DNA from: Alistipes sp.
Lineage (GTDB): Bacteria; Bacteroidota; Bacteroidia; Bacteroidales; Rikenellaceae
DNA length: 64,000 nucleotides
Reading direction: 5' to 3'
NCBI GenBank assembly: GCA_017621455.1
Contig: JAGATC010000010.1
Span: 124,001 to 188,000, forward strand
Position numbers and translations under genes: made by a program. The notes under the pieces were generated by a model that worked only from the letters and a program-made list of their open reading frames with translations, was not told the origin of the DNA and searched no databases. How positions within the stretch are numbered: the stretch's first letter is position 1; each line of letters starts with the position of its first letter. Of this stretch, positions 40,413 through 49,597 are shown in pieces.

Positions 40413-43400
40413 TTATGCCTTTGTAACGGCAATCTTTAGGGGCGACTCGTCGATGTCTGTGTTGACAACAAAATCGCCTGCAGGTGCTGCTGTGGCCTTA
40501 ACATCTACGGCCAAGGTCTGGCTTGCGATGTAGTCACCGAAGCTCTCCACTGCAGGAGTTGTAAGCTCTATTGACTCAATCTCCACACGTATTTTGTCCG
40601 TTACCTCAAAGCCTGAATCCTTACGGATGTTCTGGATGCGGTTAACGAGTTCGCGGGCGATACCCTCACGGCGCAACTCGTCGGTGATGGTAATGTCGAG
40701 TGCCACGGTGAGCTTGCCCTCCGATGCTACCAACCAGCCGGGCATATCCTCCGAGGTAATCTCGAAGTCGGCAGCGGTAACTACCACCTGCTGGCCATTA
40801 ACCTCAAGCGTAGTCTCGGCATTAGCCTCGATGGCGGCAATCTGCTCCTGAGAGAATGTTGCCACAAGTGCCGACATAGGCTTCGCGAGCTGAGCATAGC
40901 GCTGGCAGAATGCCTTGAAGTTGAGCTTGATACGCTTGGTGATGACGCCTGTGGTATCGGTGATAAGCTCAATATCCTTGACATTCACCTCGTTCATAAC
41001 AAGTGTGCGTACCTTCTCGATATGTTCGGCCATGGTCTTGTCCAACACGGGGATGATAATCTTGGTAAGAGGCTGACGCACCTTGATATTCACCTTACGG
41101 CGCAGTGCCAATACCATTGATGTCATCTGCTGTGATAGCGCTGTGCGTGCCTCAAGCTCCTTGCTGATAAGCTCCTCGTTGCACTTGGGGTACTCGGCAA
41201 GGTGCACACTCGACTCGGTGTGGCGGCCGCTCACGGCGTTGAGGTCGGTGAAGATGCGGTCGGTGATAAATGGAGCGATAGGTGCTGCCAACATTGCCAC
41301 GGTCTCCAAGCAGGTGTAGAGCGTCTGGTATGCTGCCAACTTATCCTCGTTCATAGCGCCTGCCCAGAAGCGACGACGGTTGAGACGCACATACCAGTTC
41401 GAGAGGTTGACGTCGACAAACTCGTCGATGCGGCGTGCTGCAGGCGTTGGGTCGTACTCCTCGAGTGATTTAGTTACATCGCGGATGAGGGTGTTGAGCT
41501 CCGAGAGTATCCAGCGATCGATCTCGGGGCGCTCCTCTACGGGAATCTCCTTCTCGCGACCTGTGAAACCATCGATGTTGGCATAGAGCGCGAAGAACGA
41601 GTAGGTGTTGTAGAGCGTGCCGAAGAACTTACGGCGACACTCGTCAACGCCATCGACGTCGAACTTAAGGTTATCCCAAGGCTGCGAGTTAGATATCATA
41701 TACCAGCGCGTTGCGTCGGCACCATACTTCTTCAATACCTCGAATGGGTCTACTGCATTGCCCAGACGCTTCGACATCTTGTTGCCGTTCTTGTCCAGAA
41801 CAAGACCGTTCGAGATGATGTTCTTGAATGCCACAGAGTCGAACAACATCGTTGCTATCGCGTGCAATGTGTAGAACCAACCACGTGTCTGGTCTACACC
41901 CTCGGCGATAAAGTCGGCGGGGTATATCTGGTCGAAGCCCTCCTTATTCTCGAAGGGGTAGTGCACCTGAGCATAGGGCATAGCGCCAGAGTCGAACCAT
42001 ACGTCGATAAGGTCGGGCTCACGGCGCATAGGCTCACCCTTCGACGAGAGAAGGATGATATTATCTACGTATGGGCGGTGAAGGTCGATATTGTCTGTCG
42101 AGTAGTTCTCCTTCGACATATCCCCCACCTTGAAGTTCTTATAGGGATTCTCCTTCATCACACCAGCTGCTACAGCCTTCTCAATCTCCGAGATAAGCTC
42201 CTCGATAGAGCCTATGCACTTCAATTCTGTGCGGTCCTCCGTAGCCCAGATTGGGAGTGGAGTACCCCAGAAGCGCGAACGCGAGAGGTTCCAGTCGTTG
42301 ATGTTCTCAAGCCACTTGCCGAAGCGACCAGTACCAGTGCTCTCGGGCTTCCAGTAGATGGTCTTGTTCAAGTCCATCATGCGCTCACGAAGCGCCGTGG
42401 TGCGGATAAACCATGAGTCCAAGGGGTAGTACAACACGGGCTTATCGGTACGCCAGCAGTGGGGGTAGTTGTGGGTATGCTTCTCGATTTTGAATACCTT
42501 GTTCGACTCCTTGAGCTTGATAGAGATGTAGATGTCGAGGTTCTCGGCAGCTGCTGCCGCCTTCTCGTCGTAGCGACCATCCACGGTGTACTGTGGGTCG
42601 TAGGCATTCTTTACGTAGCGACCCTCATACTCGTCATACGATGCTGCTACGCACTCTGCCGCGAACTTCTCGTCGAGCTCGGCCTTGAGGTAGAACTTAC
42701 CAGTAAAGTCGACCATGGGGCGTGTCTCGCCGCGCTTGTTAATCATAAAGAGCGAGGGAATACCTGCCTGACGTGCTACAAAGGCATCATCAGCACCAAA
42801 CGTAGGTGCGATGTGTACGATACCTGTACCATCCTCCACGGTTACGTAGTCGCCAAGGATTACGCGGAACGCCTTAGCTGAGGCCTCCTTCCAGTTGCCA
42901 TTCTCGTCAGCCTCCACGGGCTTAACCCATGGGATGAGCTGCTCGTAGTGCATGCCCTCAAGCTCCGTACCCTTCCACTTGCCAACAACCTCAAAGGGGA
43001 TAAGCTTATCGCCAGCCTTGTAGTCAGCCAATGCGATACCCTCTGCCTTCTTGTTGAAGATAGAGTACAACAGAGGCTCTGCCACTACGGCTGTAATCTT
43101 CTCCGAGGTGTAGGGGTTGTACGAGCGAACAGCTACGTAGTCGTACTTGGGACCCACGCAGAGTGCTGTGTTTGATGGGAGTGTCCAAGGTGTTGTTGTC
43201 CACGCCAAGAATACGGGAGTACCCCAGCCCTCCATCTCAGCCTTAGGCTCAAGGATGCGGAACTGAGCGGTACAAGTGGTGTCCTTCACGTCGCGGTAGC
43301 AACCAGGCTGGTTGAGCTCGTGTGTCGAGAGACCGGTACCTGCTGCGGGTGAGTAGGGCTGAATGGTGTAACCCTTATAGAGCAAGTTCTTGTCGTAGAG

Positions 43401-43898
43401 CTGCTTAAGCAACCACCAGAGGGTCTCGATAAACTTGTTGTCGTAGGTGATATATGGGTCGTCCATATTCACCCAGTAGCCCATCTTGTGGGTAAGATCC
43501 TCCCAGATGTCGGTGAACTCCATCACAGCCTCGCGGCACTGGCGGTTGTACTCCTCGATGGTAATCTTCTTGCCGATATCCTCCTTTGTGATGCCGAGCT
43601 TCTTCTCTACGCCAAGCTCCACGGGCAGACCGTGTGTATCCCATCCCGCCTTGCGGTGTACGAGATAGCCCTGCTGTGTCTTGTAACGGCAGAATACATC
43701 CTTGATGGTACGCGCCATCACGTGGTGGATACCTGGGGTGCCGTTAGCTGAGGGGGGACCCTCGTAGAATACGAACGTGGGGTGGCCCTCACGTGTCGTT
43801 ATGCTCTTGTGGAAGGTGTCGTCCTCGTTCCAGCGTGCCAACATCTCGTCAGCCACGCCTGCAAGGTCTAAACCCTTATACTCCTTAAACTTGTTCAT
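40413..43898 (-). CDS. ileS: Isoleucyl-tRNA synthetase, long type
   Basis: 1161 residues. Class I synthetase: ATP-site HIGH-like region GPPSANGTPGIHHVMAR, KMSKS-like loop KNGNKMSKRLGN, with the CP1 editing domain between. The length and the lack of a C-terminal zinc-binding CxxC distinguish it from the about 940-residue E. coli enzyme and place it with the eukaryote-like type found in Bacteroidota and in the mupirocin-tolerant MupA. It charges tRNA-Ile. It follows yebC with a 43-base gap and has a strong terminator. Confidence 0.97.
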   Translation of the reverse strand: MNKFKEYKGLDLAGVADEMLARWNEDDTFHKSITTREGHPTFVFYEGPPSANGTPGIHHVMARTIKDVFCRYKTQQGYLVHRKAGWDTHGLPVELGVEKKLGITKEDIGKKITIEEYNRQCREAVMEFTDIWEDLTHKMGYWVNMDDPYITYDNKFIETLWWLLKQLYDKNLLYKGYTIQPYSPAAGTGLSTHELNQPGCYRDVKDTTCTAQFRILEPKAEMEGWGTPVFLAWTTTPWTLPSNTALCVGPKYDYVAVRSYNPYTSEKITAVVAEPLLYSIFNKKAEGIALADYKAGDKLIPFEVVGKWKGTELEGMHYEQLIPWVKPVEADENGNWKEASAKAFRVILGDYVTVEDGTGIVHIAPTFGADDAFVARQAGIPSLFMINKRGETRPMVDFTGKFYLKAELDEKFAAECVAASYDEYEGRYVKNAYDPQYTVDGRYDEKAAAAAENLDIYISIKLKESNKVFKIEKHTHNYPHCWRTDKPVLYYPLDSWFIRTTALRERMMDLNKTIYWKPESTGTGRFGKWLENINDWNLSRSRFWGTPLPIWATEDRTELKCIGSIEELISEIEKAVAAGVMKENPYKNFKVGDMSKENYSTDNIDLHRPYVDNIILLSSKGEPMRREPDLIDVWFDSGAMPYAQVHYPFENKEGFDQIYPADFIAEGVDQTRGWFYTLHAIATMLFDSVAFKNIISNGLVLDKNGNKMSKRLGNAVDPFEVLKKYGADATRWYMISNSQPWDNLKFDVDGVDECRRKFFGTLYNTYSFFALYANIDGFTGREKEIPVEERPEIDRWILSELNTLIRDVTKSLEEYDPTPAARRIDEFVDVNLSNWYVRLNRRRFWAGAMNEDKLAAYQTLYTCLETVAMLAAPIAPFITDRIFTDLNAVSGRHTESSVHLAEYPKCNEELISKELEARTALSQQMTSMVLALRRKVNIKVRQPLTKIIIPVLDKTMAEHIEKVRTLVMNEVNVKDIELITDTTGVITKRIKLNFKAFCQRYAQLAKPMSALVATFSQEQIAAIEANAETTLEVNGQQVVVTAADFEITSEDMPGWLVASEGKLTVALDITITDELRREGIARELVNRIQNIRKDSGFEVTDKIRVEIESIELTTPAVESFGDYIASQTLAVDVKATAAPAGDFVVNTDIDESPLKIAVTKA

Positions 43899-43941
43899 AC
43901 CTAACTCTTCGTGTGTTATAGTTTGTTATAGGCTCTAAGGA

Positions 43942-44679
43942 TTACTCCTCGTCGCCCTCGTCATCGCTCTCGGCCATTGTGGTGTAGACGTTGGTCACGT
44001 CGTCGTCCTCCTCAAGGTGCTCGATAAGCTTGTTTACAGCCTCACGCTCCTCGGGTGTGAGCTCCTTGGTGTCGGTAGGGATGCGCACAGCCTCACCCGA
44101 TACGAGCTCGTAGCCCTTCTCCTCGATCCATGTCTGAATCTGGCCGAACGACTCGTATGCAGCGTAAACGGTTACCTCGCCCTCCTCTGCGTAGAACTCG
44201 TCCACGCCGAAGTCGATCATCTCGAGCTCCATCTCCTCAAGGTCGGCACCCGCTGTGGGCTTGAACTTGAATACGCACTTATGCTCGAACATGAAGCCTA
44301 CAGAGCCCGAAGTACCGAGGGTGCCACCATACTTGTTGAAGTACATACGCACTGATGCTACTGTACGGTTTGTGTTGTCGGTAGCAGTCTCTACGAGTAC
44401 GGCGATACCGTGAGGACCGTAACCCTCGTATATCATCTCCTTGTAGTCGGCAGAGTCCTTATCTGTAGCACGCTTGATTGCACGCTCAACGTTCTCCTTG
44501 GGCATATTCTCAGCCTTGGCGTTCTGCATCAACAGACGCAAGCGGAGGTTAGATGCGGGATCTGGACCCGAAGCCTTTACAGCCATCTCGATCTCCTTAC
44601 CAATCTTAGTAAATACTCGCGCCATGTGTCCCCAGCGCTTCATCTTTCTCGCCTTGCGATACTCAAATGCTCTTCCCAT
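43942..44679 (-). CDS. yebC: YebC/PmpR-family protein
   Basis: 245 residues. GRAFEYRKARKMKRWGHMARVF, EIEMAVKASGPDPASN and GGTLGTSGSVGFMFEHK are the diagnostic blocks of this conserved three-domain family. Members bind DNA as regulators in some species and help ribosomes at polyproline or stalled sites in others. Upstream of ileS in one minus-strand unit. A TATCTTTG element at 44780-44787 can start it. Confidence 0.95.
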   Translation of the reverse strand: MGRAFEYRKARKMKRWGHMARVFTKIGKEIEMAVKASGPDPASNLRLRLLMQNAKAENMPKENVERAIKRATDKDSADYKEMIYEGYGPHGIAVLVETATDNTNRTVASVRMYFNKYGGTLGTSGSVGFMFEHKCVFKFKPTAGADLEEMELEMIDFGVDEFYAEEGEVTVYAAYESFGQIQTWIEEKGYELVSGEAVRIPTDTKELTPEEREAVNKLIEHLEEDDDVTNVYTTMAESDDEGDEE

Positions 44680-44779
44680 AGTGTTAAAGTTTTATATTTT
44701 ATATTATTTGTTTACCAAACTAATGTTGACTCTTTTGCTCCTTTGTAGGGGGTTATACCTCTATATATATACAATGGCG

Positions 44780-44787
44780 CAAAGATA
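44780..44787 (-). promoter_or_regulatory. Bacteroidota -7 promoter element for yebC-ileS
   Basis: TATCTTTG on the minus strand, exact consensus; leader about 100 bases. Confidence 0.5.
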
Positions 44788-44882
44788 ATAAAATTTTTTT
44801 AATTATATCTTTCCCTCTATCGTATTCCCATAAAATCTAATAGTTAGCTCGGCGGAAAGAATGAAAAAAGTAAAAATTTTTT

Positions 44883-44920
44883 CGTTGTTGTGTTAGATTT
44901 ACGCAATATAGCCTCTCTAT
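44883..44920 (+). promoter_or_regulatory. Copy 2 of the 38-base element shared with 13066-13103
   Basis: Contains the shared TTAGATTTACGCAAT. The end lies 95 bases before the start codon of the PPC-like gene, against 94 at the other copy. Confidence 0.6.
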
Positions 44921-45014
44921 AATATCAAAGAACCTCACAAACGAGGGCACAACACAAAAGACGCAAGACACAAATTAAAGAAATAAGTTACTAATAATCT
45001 AAAACATTACAATT

Positions 45015-45389
45015 ATGAAGAAGCTTTTTACCATTTTGACCGTTGCCGTTTCATTCTTTGCTATCGAGAGCGCACATGCTGCTACAATAGAGAACAACCA
45101 CGAGACCGTTGCCGAGGACTCTAAGACAGAGCGAGTTTCAGCTGGCGATATCGAGTACTTCACCTACCACGCAACAGCGGGTGTCGAGGCAAGCATCCTA
45201 ATCATTGGTGATGGCGACACCGACCTCGACCTCTACATCTTCGACTGCAATGCCAACCTCATTGATGAAGATACAGACACCCTCGACGTATGTGTTTGCC
45301 GATGGACACCCAAGTATACTGGAGACTATTACGTGGCTGTGAAGAACCTGGGCAATGTCTATAACGAGTTTACAATCATCGCAGAGTAA
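45015..45389 (+). CDS. Small secreted protein with PPC-like domain
   Basis: 124 residues. Signal peptide (LFTILTVAVSFFAIESAHA). The mature part has VSAGDIEYFTYHATAGVEA, GDGDTDLDLYIFDCNANLID and WTPKYTGDYYVAVKNLG, the strands of a bacterial pre-peptidase C-terminal (PPC) domain, which usually appears fused to secreted enzymes. Here it stands alone. It has the 38-base element upstream, shared with the GRAM-like gene at 13197, so the two are probably co-regulated. A very strong terminator follows. Confidence 0.78.
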   Translation: MKKLFTILTVAVSFFAIESAHAATIENNHETVAEDSKTERVSAGDIEYFTYHATAGVEASILIIGDGDTDLDLYIFDCNANLIDEDTDTLDVCVCRWTPKYTGDYYVAVKNLGNVYNEFTIIAE

Positions 45390-45431
45390 GTTAGAAAATA
45401 TAGGGTTTAGTTAGATAATAGTTAGTATGTG

Positions 45432-45473
45432 AGATAGGGGATGTCGTGAGACGTCCCCTATCTATGTTTTTTT
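45432..45473 (+). terminator. Terminator with GTGA tetraloop after the PPC-like gene
   Basis: 14-pair stem (AGATAGGGGATGTC with GACGTCCCCTATCT, one G-U), loop GTGA, then ATGTTTTTTT. Confidence 0.9.
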
Positions 45474-45515
45474 CACTCTTATTAACTTCCTGGTATACAA
45501 TAACCTCCCAGTCAC

Positions 45516-46244
45516 CTAAAATACCTCGCGCAGTATGCGTAGCGACTCTACGGAGTTGATTGATTCGAGGTGGTAGGCGTAGTATTTGAGCATGGCATCG
45601 AGAAACTCCACTCGCTCGGTGCGGTTGAGGCCTATCTCGGCGAGGTAGCGCACGTCGCACTCGAGCATATCGTGTAGTATGCGTGCATTCTCTGGCGTGA
45701 GTGCCATGCTGGGTATTAGGGCGTGTGGCGTGAAGTGTCCGTCGCGGATGTCTAACCATGCGCCGTCGGTATATTCGTTGTCGGGTGAGAAGCCTAATGG
45801 ACGGCTTAGGTTAGCTAAAAACCATAGGTGGAAGTTTGCAATGCCCTCGTCTATTACGTCGAGCGCTGCTACCGAGCCCCACACGAAGTCGAAGAGGCCA
45901 CTCTCGGGATTACTCTCGCGAACGAGGCGATATAATACTTCGGCCATAAATAGCGACATTGTGGACTTGCGTATGTCGAATGGCGTGGATTGTAACACTA
46001 TGCCTGGCACAAGGTCCTTCATGCGGTGTAGCTCCATCTTCGACGATGTTAGCCCCTCGAACTCCACGGCAAACATAGGCTGAAGTAGTGCCATTTTAGA
46101 GCCCTTTGCCGAGGACCTAATGCCCTGAATCATATAGCTTTGGCGACCGTGGGTGTCGGTAAGCATGTGTACAATGAGTCCCTTCTCGCCATACTTTAGT
46201 GTGCCGAGAACTATACCACGTGCCTTATAGGATTTGAGCGCCAT
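45516..46244 (-). CDS. recO: DNA repair protein RecO
   Basis: 242 residues. The N-terminal OB-fold YKARGIVLGTLKYGEKGLIVHMLTDTHG and the helical domain that follows match RecO, which helps load RecA on SSB-coated single strands with RecR. It starts six bases after the ispG stop; this pairing is operon-like. Confidence 0.92.
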   Translation of the reverse strand: MALKSYKARGIVLGTLKYGEKGLIVHMLTDTHGRQSYMIQGIRSSAKGSKMALLQPMFAVEFEGLTSSKMELHRMKDLVPGIVLQSTPFDIRKSTMSLFMAEVLYRLVRESNPESGLFDFVWGSVAALDVIDEGIANFHLWFLANLSRPLGFSPDNEYTDGAWLDIRDGHFTPHALIPSMALTPENARILHDMLECDVRYLAEIGLNRTERVEFLDAMLKYYAYHLESINSVESLRILREVF

Positions 46245-46250
46245 TATCTG

Positions 46251-47735
46251 CTATTTGGGGTCGTGCCAGCGGCCGTCGCGCTTGATTATCTCAATTAGGT
46301 GGTCGAGGGCCTCGCTCTGGTGGATGTTGCGCTCAACAACCTCACGGCCGCGATATAGGGTGATATGCTCGGGCGACGAGCCCACGTAGCCGTAGTCGGC
46401 ATCGGCCATCTCGCCTGGGCCATTTACTATGCAACCCATCACACCAATTTTGAGGTCTTTGAGGTGTGAGGTGCGTGCCTTGATTGTTGCTAATGTCGAC
46501 TGTATGTCGTAGAGCGTACGTCCGCAACTTGGGCAGGCGATATACTCCGTGCGCGAGAAGCGTAGGCGCGATGCCTGCAATAGCATCAGCTCCATATCTT
46601 CGATTACTGCCTCGTTGAGCGCAGGGGCGTCTATCCATACGCCATCTGCAAGGCCATCGATGAGGAGTTGTCCCATGTCTAATGCGGCGAAGATACCAAC
46701 ACGCTCGGGGTCGCTCTCCTCGTAGCTGCGACGTAGCACCACGGGGAGCCTATCCTGGCGGTTGAGGATGGCTGCACGCCACTCATGCGTGGGGTTGTTG
46801 CTCACGGCATCAACGACAACGTATTCATCGGTTATCTCGCTGTGTGTTATGGGTTTAGCTGCCGTGCGTGGCTTAAACTCTGTGGGTGAGTAGTCATCGG
46901 AGGCTGCCACCTCAAATTCGCCATTGCGCTTGGCTATATGGTCGACAATAAGGCGTCCTACGGGCACCTCTTTTTCGGGGTCTTCGGTGAGTGATACACG
47001 CAACGTGTCGCCTATACCATCCGAGAGTAGCGCACCAATGCCCACGGCGCTCTTTATGCGACCCTCTATGCCATCGCCCGCCTCCGTTACGCCAAGGTGT
47101 AGCGGGTAGTCCATATTCTCGCGCTCCATGGCCTCTACTAAGAGACGATAGGCGTGCACCATCACACGCGTGTTGCTCGACTTCATCGAGACCACTACGT
47201 CGTGGAACTCTGCGCTGCGGCACATGCGCAAGAACTCCATTGCTGAGGCTACCATACCCTCGGGCGTGTCGCCATACTCGTCGAATATACGCTTCGCCAG
47301 CGAGCCGTGGTTTACGCCAATGCGTAGTGCCACACCGCGGCGACGGCATATCTCTATAAGGCGCTCCAGCTCGCCATTCGATGTGCGGAAGTTGCCAGGG
47401 TTGATGCGCACCTTGTCGACCACCTCGGCAGCCATCATCGCAATCTCGGGGGTGAAGTGTATGTCGGCAACGATAGCCGCCTTGTTGCCATCGGCCTTCA
47501 GGCGCTCCATGATTGGGCCCAGTGCCTCGCCCTCCTTTTTGCCCTGTGCTGTGAGGCGAACAATCTCGGCACCCGCTGCCGCTATGCGCTCGGTCTGTGC
47601 CACGCTTGCTTCGACATCTGCCGTCGGTGTGTTGGTCATCGACTGCACAGCAATAGGGTGGTTGGCGCCGATGCTTACGCCTCCAAAACTTACCTCGCGA
47701 GCCTTGCGTCGCAGGTATTTTAATGTAGTAGCCAT
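46251..47735 (-). CDS. ispG: 4-hydroxy-3-methylbut-2-enyl-diphosphate synthase
   Basis: 494 residues. The TIM barrel opens with IAVQSMTNTPTADVEA, VRLTAQGKKE and VDKVRINPGNF; the C-terminal [4Fe-4S] domain has YIACPSCGRT, and MGCIVNGPGEM. It reduces MEcPP to HMBPP in the MEP pathway, as dxs does the first step. A central insert (about residues 260-390) is present, as in the longer Bacteroidota and plant forms, but is shorter than in many. Followed by recO. A TACCTTTG element on the minus strand at 47759-47766 is its likely promoter. Confidence 0.97.
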   Translation of the reverse strand: MATTLKYLRRKAREVSFGGVSIGANHPIAVQSMTNTPTADVEASVAQTERIAAAGAEIVRLTAQGKKEGEALGPIMERLKADGNKAAIVADIHFTPEIAMMAAEVVDKVRINPGNFRTSNGELERLIEICRRRGVALRIGVNHGSLAKRIFDEYGDTPEGMVASAMEFLRMCRSAEFHDVVVSMKSSNTRVMVHAYRLLVEAMERENMDYPLHLGVTEAGDGIEGRIKSAVGIGALLSDGIGDTLRVSLTEDPEKEVPVGRLIVDHIAKRNGEFEVAASDDYSPTEFKPRTAAKPITHSEITDEYVVVDAVSNNPTHEWRAAILNRQDRLPVVLRRSYEESDPERVGIFAALDMGQLLIDGLADGVWIDAPALNEAVIEDMELMLLQASRLRFSRTEYIACPSCGRTLYDIQSTLATIKARTSHLKDLKIGVMGCIVNGPGEMADADYGYVGSSPEHITLYRGREVVERNIHQSEALDHLIEIIKRDGRWHDPK

Positions 47736-47758
47736 AGTAAAAATGATAGTTACAATAG

Positions 47759-47766
47759 CAAAGGTA
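47759..47766 (-). promoter_or_regulatory. Bacteroidota -7 promoter element for ispG-recO
   Basis: TACCTTTG on the minus strand, 24 bases before the ispG start. Confidence 0.5.
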
Positions 47767-47978
47767 ACTCTTTTTTCGCGAATAGCCTACTTACATTGTA
47801 AAATATGTTAATGCGACTTGTATTGCATTGATTATCAGTAAATTACCAAAGGTTTAATCAATACTCGTGTAACTGCTTGATTATCAAGGGGTTGAAAAAT
47901 ATTCAAAAACAGGTTTTGCAAGGCGTTGAAAATCAGTGTGTTAAGTAGTGGGGTATGGAAAAACTTTTGCCCAAAAAA

Positions 47979-48010
47979 TTTGGTAGCAACATATAATAGT
48001 AGTAATTTTG
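47979..48010 (+). promoter_or_regulatory. Bacteroidota promoter of the radical SAM/lipoprotein operon
   Basis: TTTG at 47979-47982, a 20-base spacer and TAATTTTG at 48003-48010, 22 bases before the first start codon. No other good promoter was seen until 53884, so it may drive all ten genes. Confidence 0.6.
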
Positions 48011-48031
48011 TAAAAAGAAAACCAGTGAAAA

Positions 48032-48655
48032 ATGAGACGACTACTTACCACACTATTTGTTTCCATTGCAGCGTGCGCACTCTCGTCGTGTGAGCGCGAT
48101 TTCTTGTCGCTATTCCACTTGGATGGTGAGGCCCCGATAAGCATAAAACTCTACGGCTCGCGCTACGATTTCGATGGGGAGAAGTTAAAGAGTGATGGTG
48201 GCGTATTCTCGCCTAACAACCACCCAGAGATGGTTATCTATAGTGAGGGCGGCTTCAAGTTCGACCTATATAGACATATAAGTGGCGCAGGCGATACAGA
48301 GGCTACGATATACTTCTCGCTTGAGAGTCCCAATGCAGACTTTGAGCTAAATAGAAGATATAGCCTCGCAACAGCGGACGAAGGCTACGCCTGCATAGAG
48401 TTTAAGGAGCGTGGCGAGACGGAGACCCTGCCCAGTGGCGGTACGGTTACCGACATTATCATCTACCGCTACAATGCTGTGAGTGGCCACATCATCTTCA
48501 CCGACCGCGAGCCCTATGGCGACGACTACCTATTTAGTGGCGAGTTTGAGTTTGTGGGGCGCACCAAAGATGGCGACGAGATAGAGGTGCGCCGTGGTAG
48601 GTTTAGCGACTGCCGTATATGCTTCTGCTACGATGTTGGCTGCAACGGGTGGTAG
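48032..48655 (+). CDS. Lipoprotein with Cys-rich C-terminus, first gene of the rSAM operon
   Basis: 207 residues. Lipobox ALSSC at Cys20, then a beta-rich body of no recognised family (APISIKLYGSRYDFDGEK, YFSLESPNADFELNRRYSLA) and a C-terminal end with four cysteines in CRICFCYDVGCNGW. It lacks DGEANGG, so it is not a member of the family that follows, but lies in the same transcript (39-base gap). Could be an extra radical SAM substrate or a partner; unknown. Confidence 0.7.
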   Translation: MRRLLTTLFVSIAACALSSCERDFLSLFHLDGEAPISIKLYGSRYDFDGEKLKSDGGVFSPNNHPEMVIYSEGGFKFDLYRHISGAGDTEATIYFSLESPNADFELNRRYSLATADEGYACIEFKERGETETLPSGGTVTDIIIYRYNAVSGHIIFTDREPYGDDYLFSGEFEFVGRTKDGDEIEVRRGRFSDCRICFCYDVGCNGW

Positions 48656-48693
48656 AGAGTGAGCGATGATATATAATATAAAGGTAAACGACT

Positions 48694-49134
48694 ATGAAGA
48701 AGCTAATCTATTTTCTGATGACACTTGTGGGTTTTGGTTTTACGAACTGCGAGGATAACCCATTTGCCCAGGAGGATGCCTACGGCTGCCCCTATTTGAC
48801 GTTCCGTATGACGGCACGTGTGGTCGACGAGGCGGGTAATCCCATTGAGGGTATTGGTGTTGGCTTCTCGGATGTTGGCATTTGCGCTTATAGCGATGTC
48901 GATGGCTATGTAGAGGTAGACAAAACCCTAATCCCAACACTAAAGGAGGTCTCCTTCATAGACACGGATGGCGAGGCGAATGGTGGCGAGTTCGAGACCC
49001 TCCAACTCGACATTACAGATAAGTTTGTGCAGCCAGGCAAGCCCTCGGGTGATTGGCACGATGTTGACTGGAAGGTCGAGTTGGGTGATGTCACTATGGT
49101 GCTTAAAGATAGTGATAAGGCTGATAACGAGTAA
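48694..49134 (+). CDS. Radical SAM-associated putative lipoprotein 1
   Basis: 146 residues. Lipobox around Cys19 (FTNC), then DAYGCPYLTF, ARVVDEAGNPIEGI (a carboxypeptidase-regulatory/CnaB-like beta-sandwich opening), SFIDTDGEANGGEFETLQL, and a last strand VELGDVTMVLKD. The same blocks occur in four or more neighbours. The family is annotated as lipoproteins associated with radical SAM enzymes; the modification is unknown. The invariant DGEANGG core and the early YGCP are candidate sites. Confidence 0.82.
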   Translation: MKKLIYFLMTLVGFGFTNCEDNPFAQEDAYGCPYLTFRMTARVVDEAGNPIEGIGVGFSDVGICAYSDVDGYVEVDKTLIPTLKEVSFIDTDGEANGGEFETLQLDITDKFVQPGKPSGDWHDVDWKVELGDVTMVLKDSDKADNE

Positions 49135-49145
49135 TGTATAGTGTT

Positions 49146-49586
49146 ATGAAAAAGCTAATGTACTTTCTGATGGCTCTTGTGGGCTTTGGTTTTACGAGCT
49201 GTGATGACGGTGGCATATTGCCCGCCGCGCCAGAGTATGGTTGTCCACACGTAAACTTCAGTCTTAAGGCACGCGTTGTCGACCAGTCGGGCGAGCCTAT
49301 CGAGGGCATTAAGGTTCAGGCAGGCTGGATTGATGGGCATACTAACCAAGATGGTGAAATCAAAGTTAACGGCACGGTATATCCTGGGGATCAGTATATA
49401 GCGATTTTCGAGGATATAGACGGCGAGGCGAATGGCGGAGAGTTCGAGACCCTCCGACTCGATATTACAGACAAGGTAGTGCAGACCAAAGAGGGCTCTG
49501 GAAGTTGGTACGATGGTGACTACGAGGCCGAGTTGGGTGACGTCACTATGGTGCTTAAGGATAGTAATCAGGCAGAAAACGAATAA
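49146..49586 (+). CDS. Radical SAM-associated putative lipoprotein 2
   Basis: 146 residues from ATG 49146, chosen because all family members start MKK or MKR at this point; ATG 49134, overlapping the upstream stop, is an alternative. Lipobox FTSC at Cys19, PEYGCPHVNF, ARVVDQSGEPIEGI, DIDGEANGGEFETLRL and ELGDVTMVLKDS. Close paralogue of member 1. Confidence 0.82.
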   Translation: MKKLMYFLMALVGFGFTSCDDGGILPAAPEYGCPHVNFSLKARVVDQSGEPIEGIKVQAGWIDGHTNQDGEIKVNGTVYPGDQYIAIFEDIDGEANGGEFETLRLDITDKVVQTKEGSGSWYDGDYEAELGDVTMVLKDSNQAENE

Positions 49587-49597
49587 TATGTAGCGCT

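Larger units (their letters stand above)
44680..45014. other. Divergent intergenic region yebC / PPC-like gene
   Basis: 335 bases without a gene. On the minus strand TATCTTTG (44780-44787) serves yebC; on the plus strand lies the second copy of the 38-base shared element (44883-44920), followed by an A-rich leader. Confidence 0.7.
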
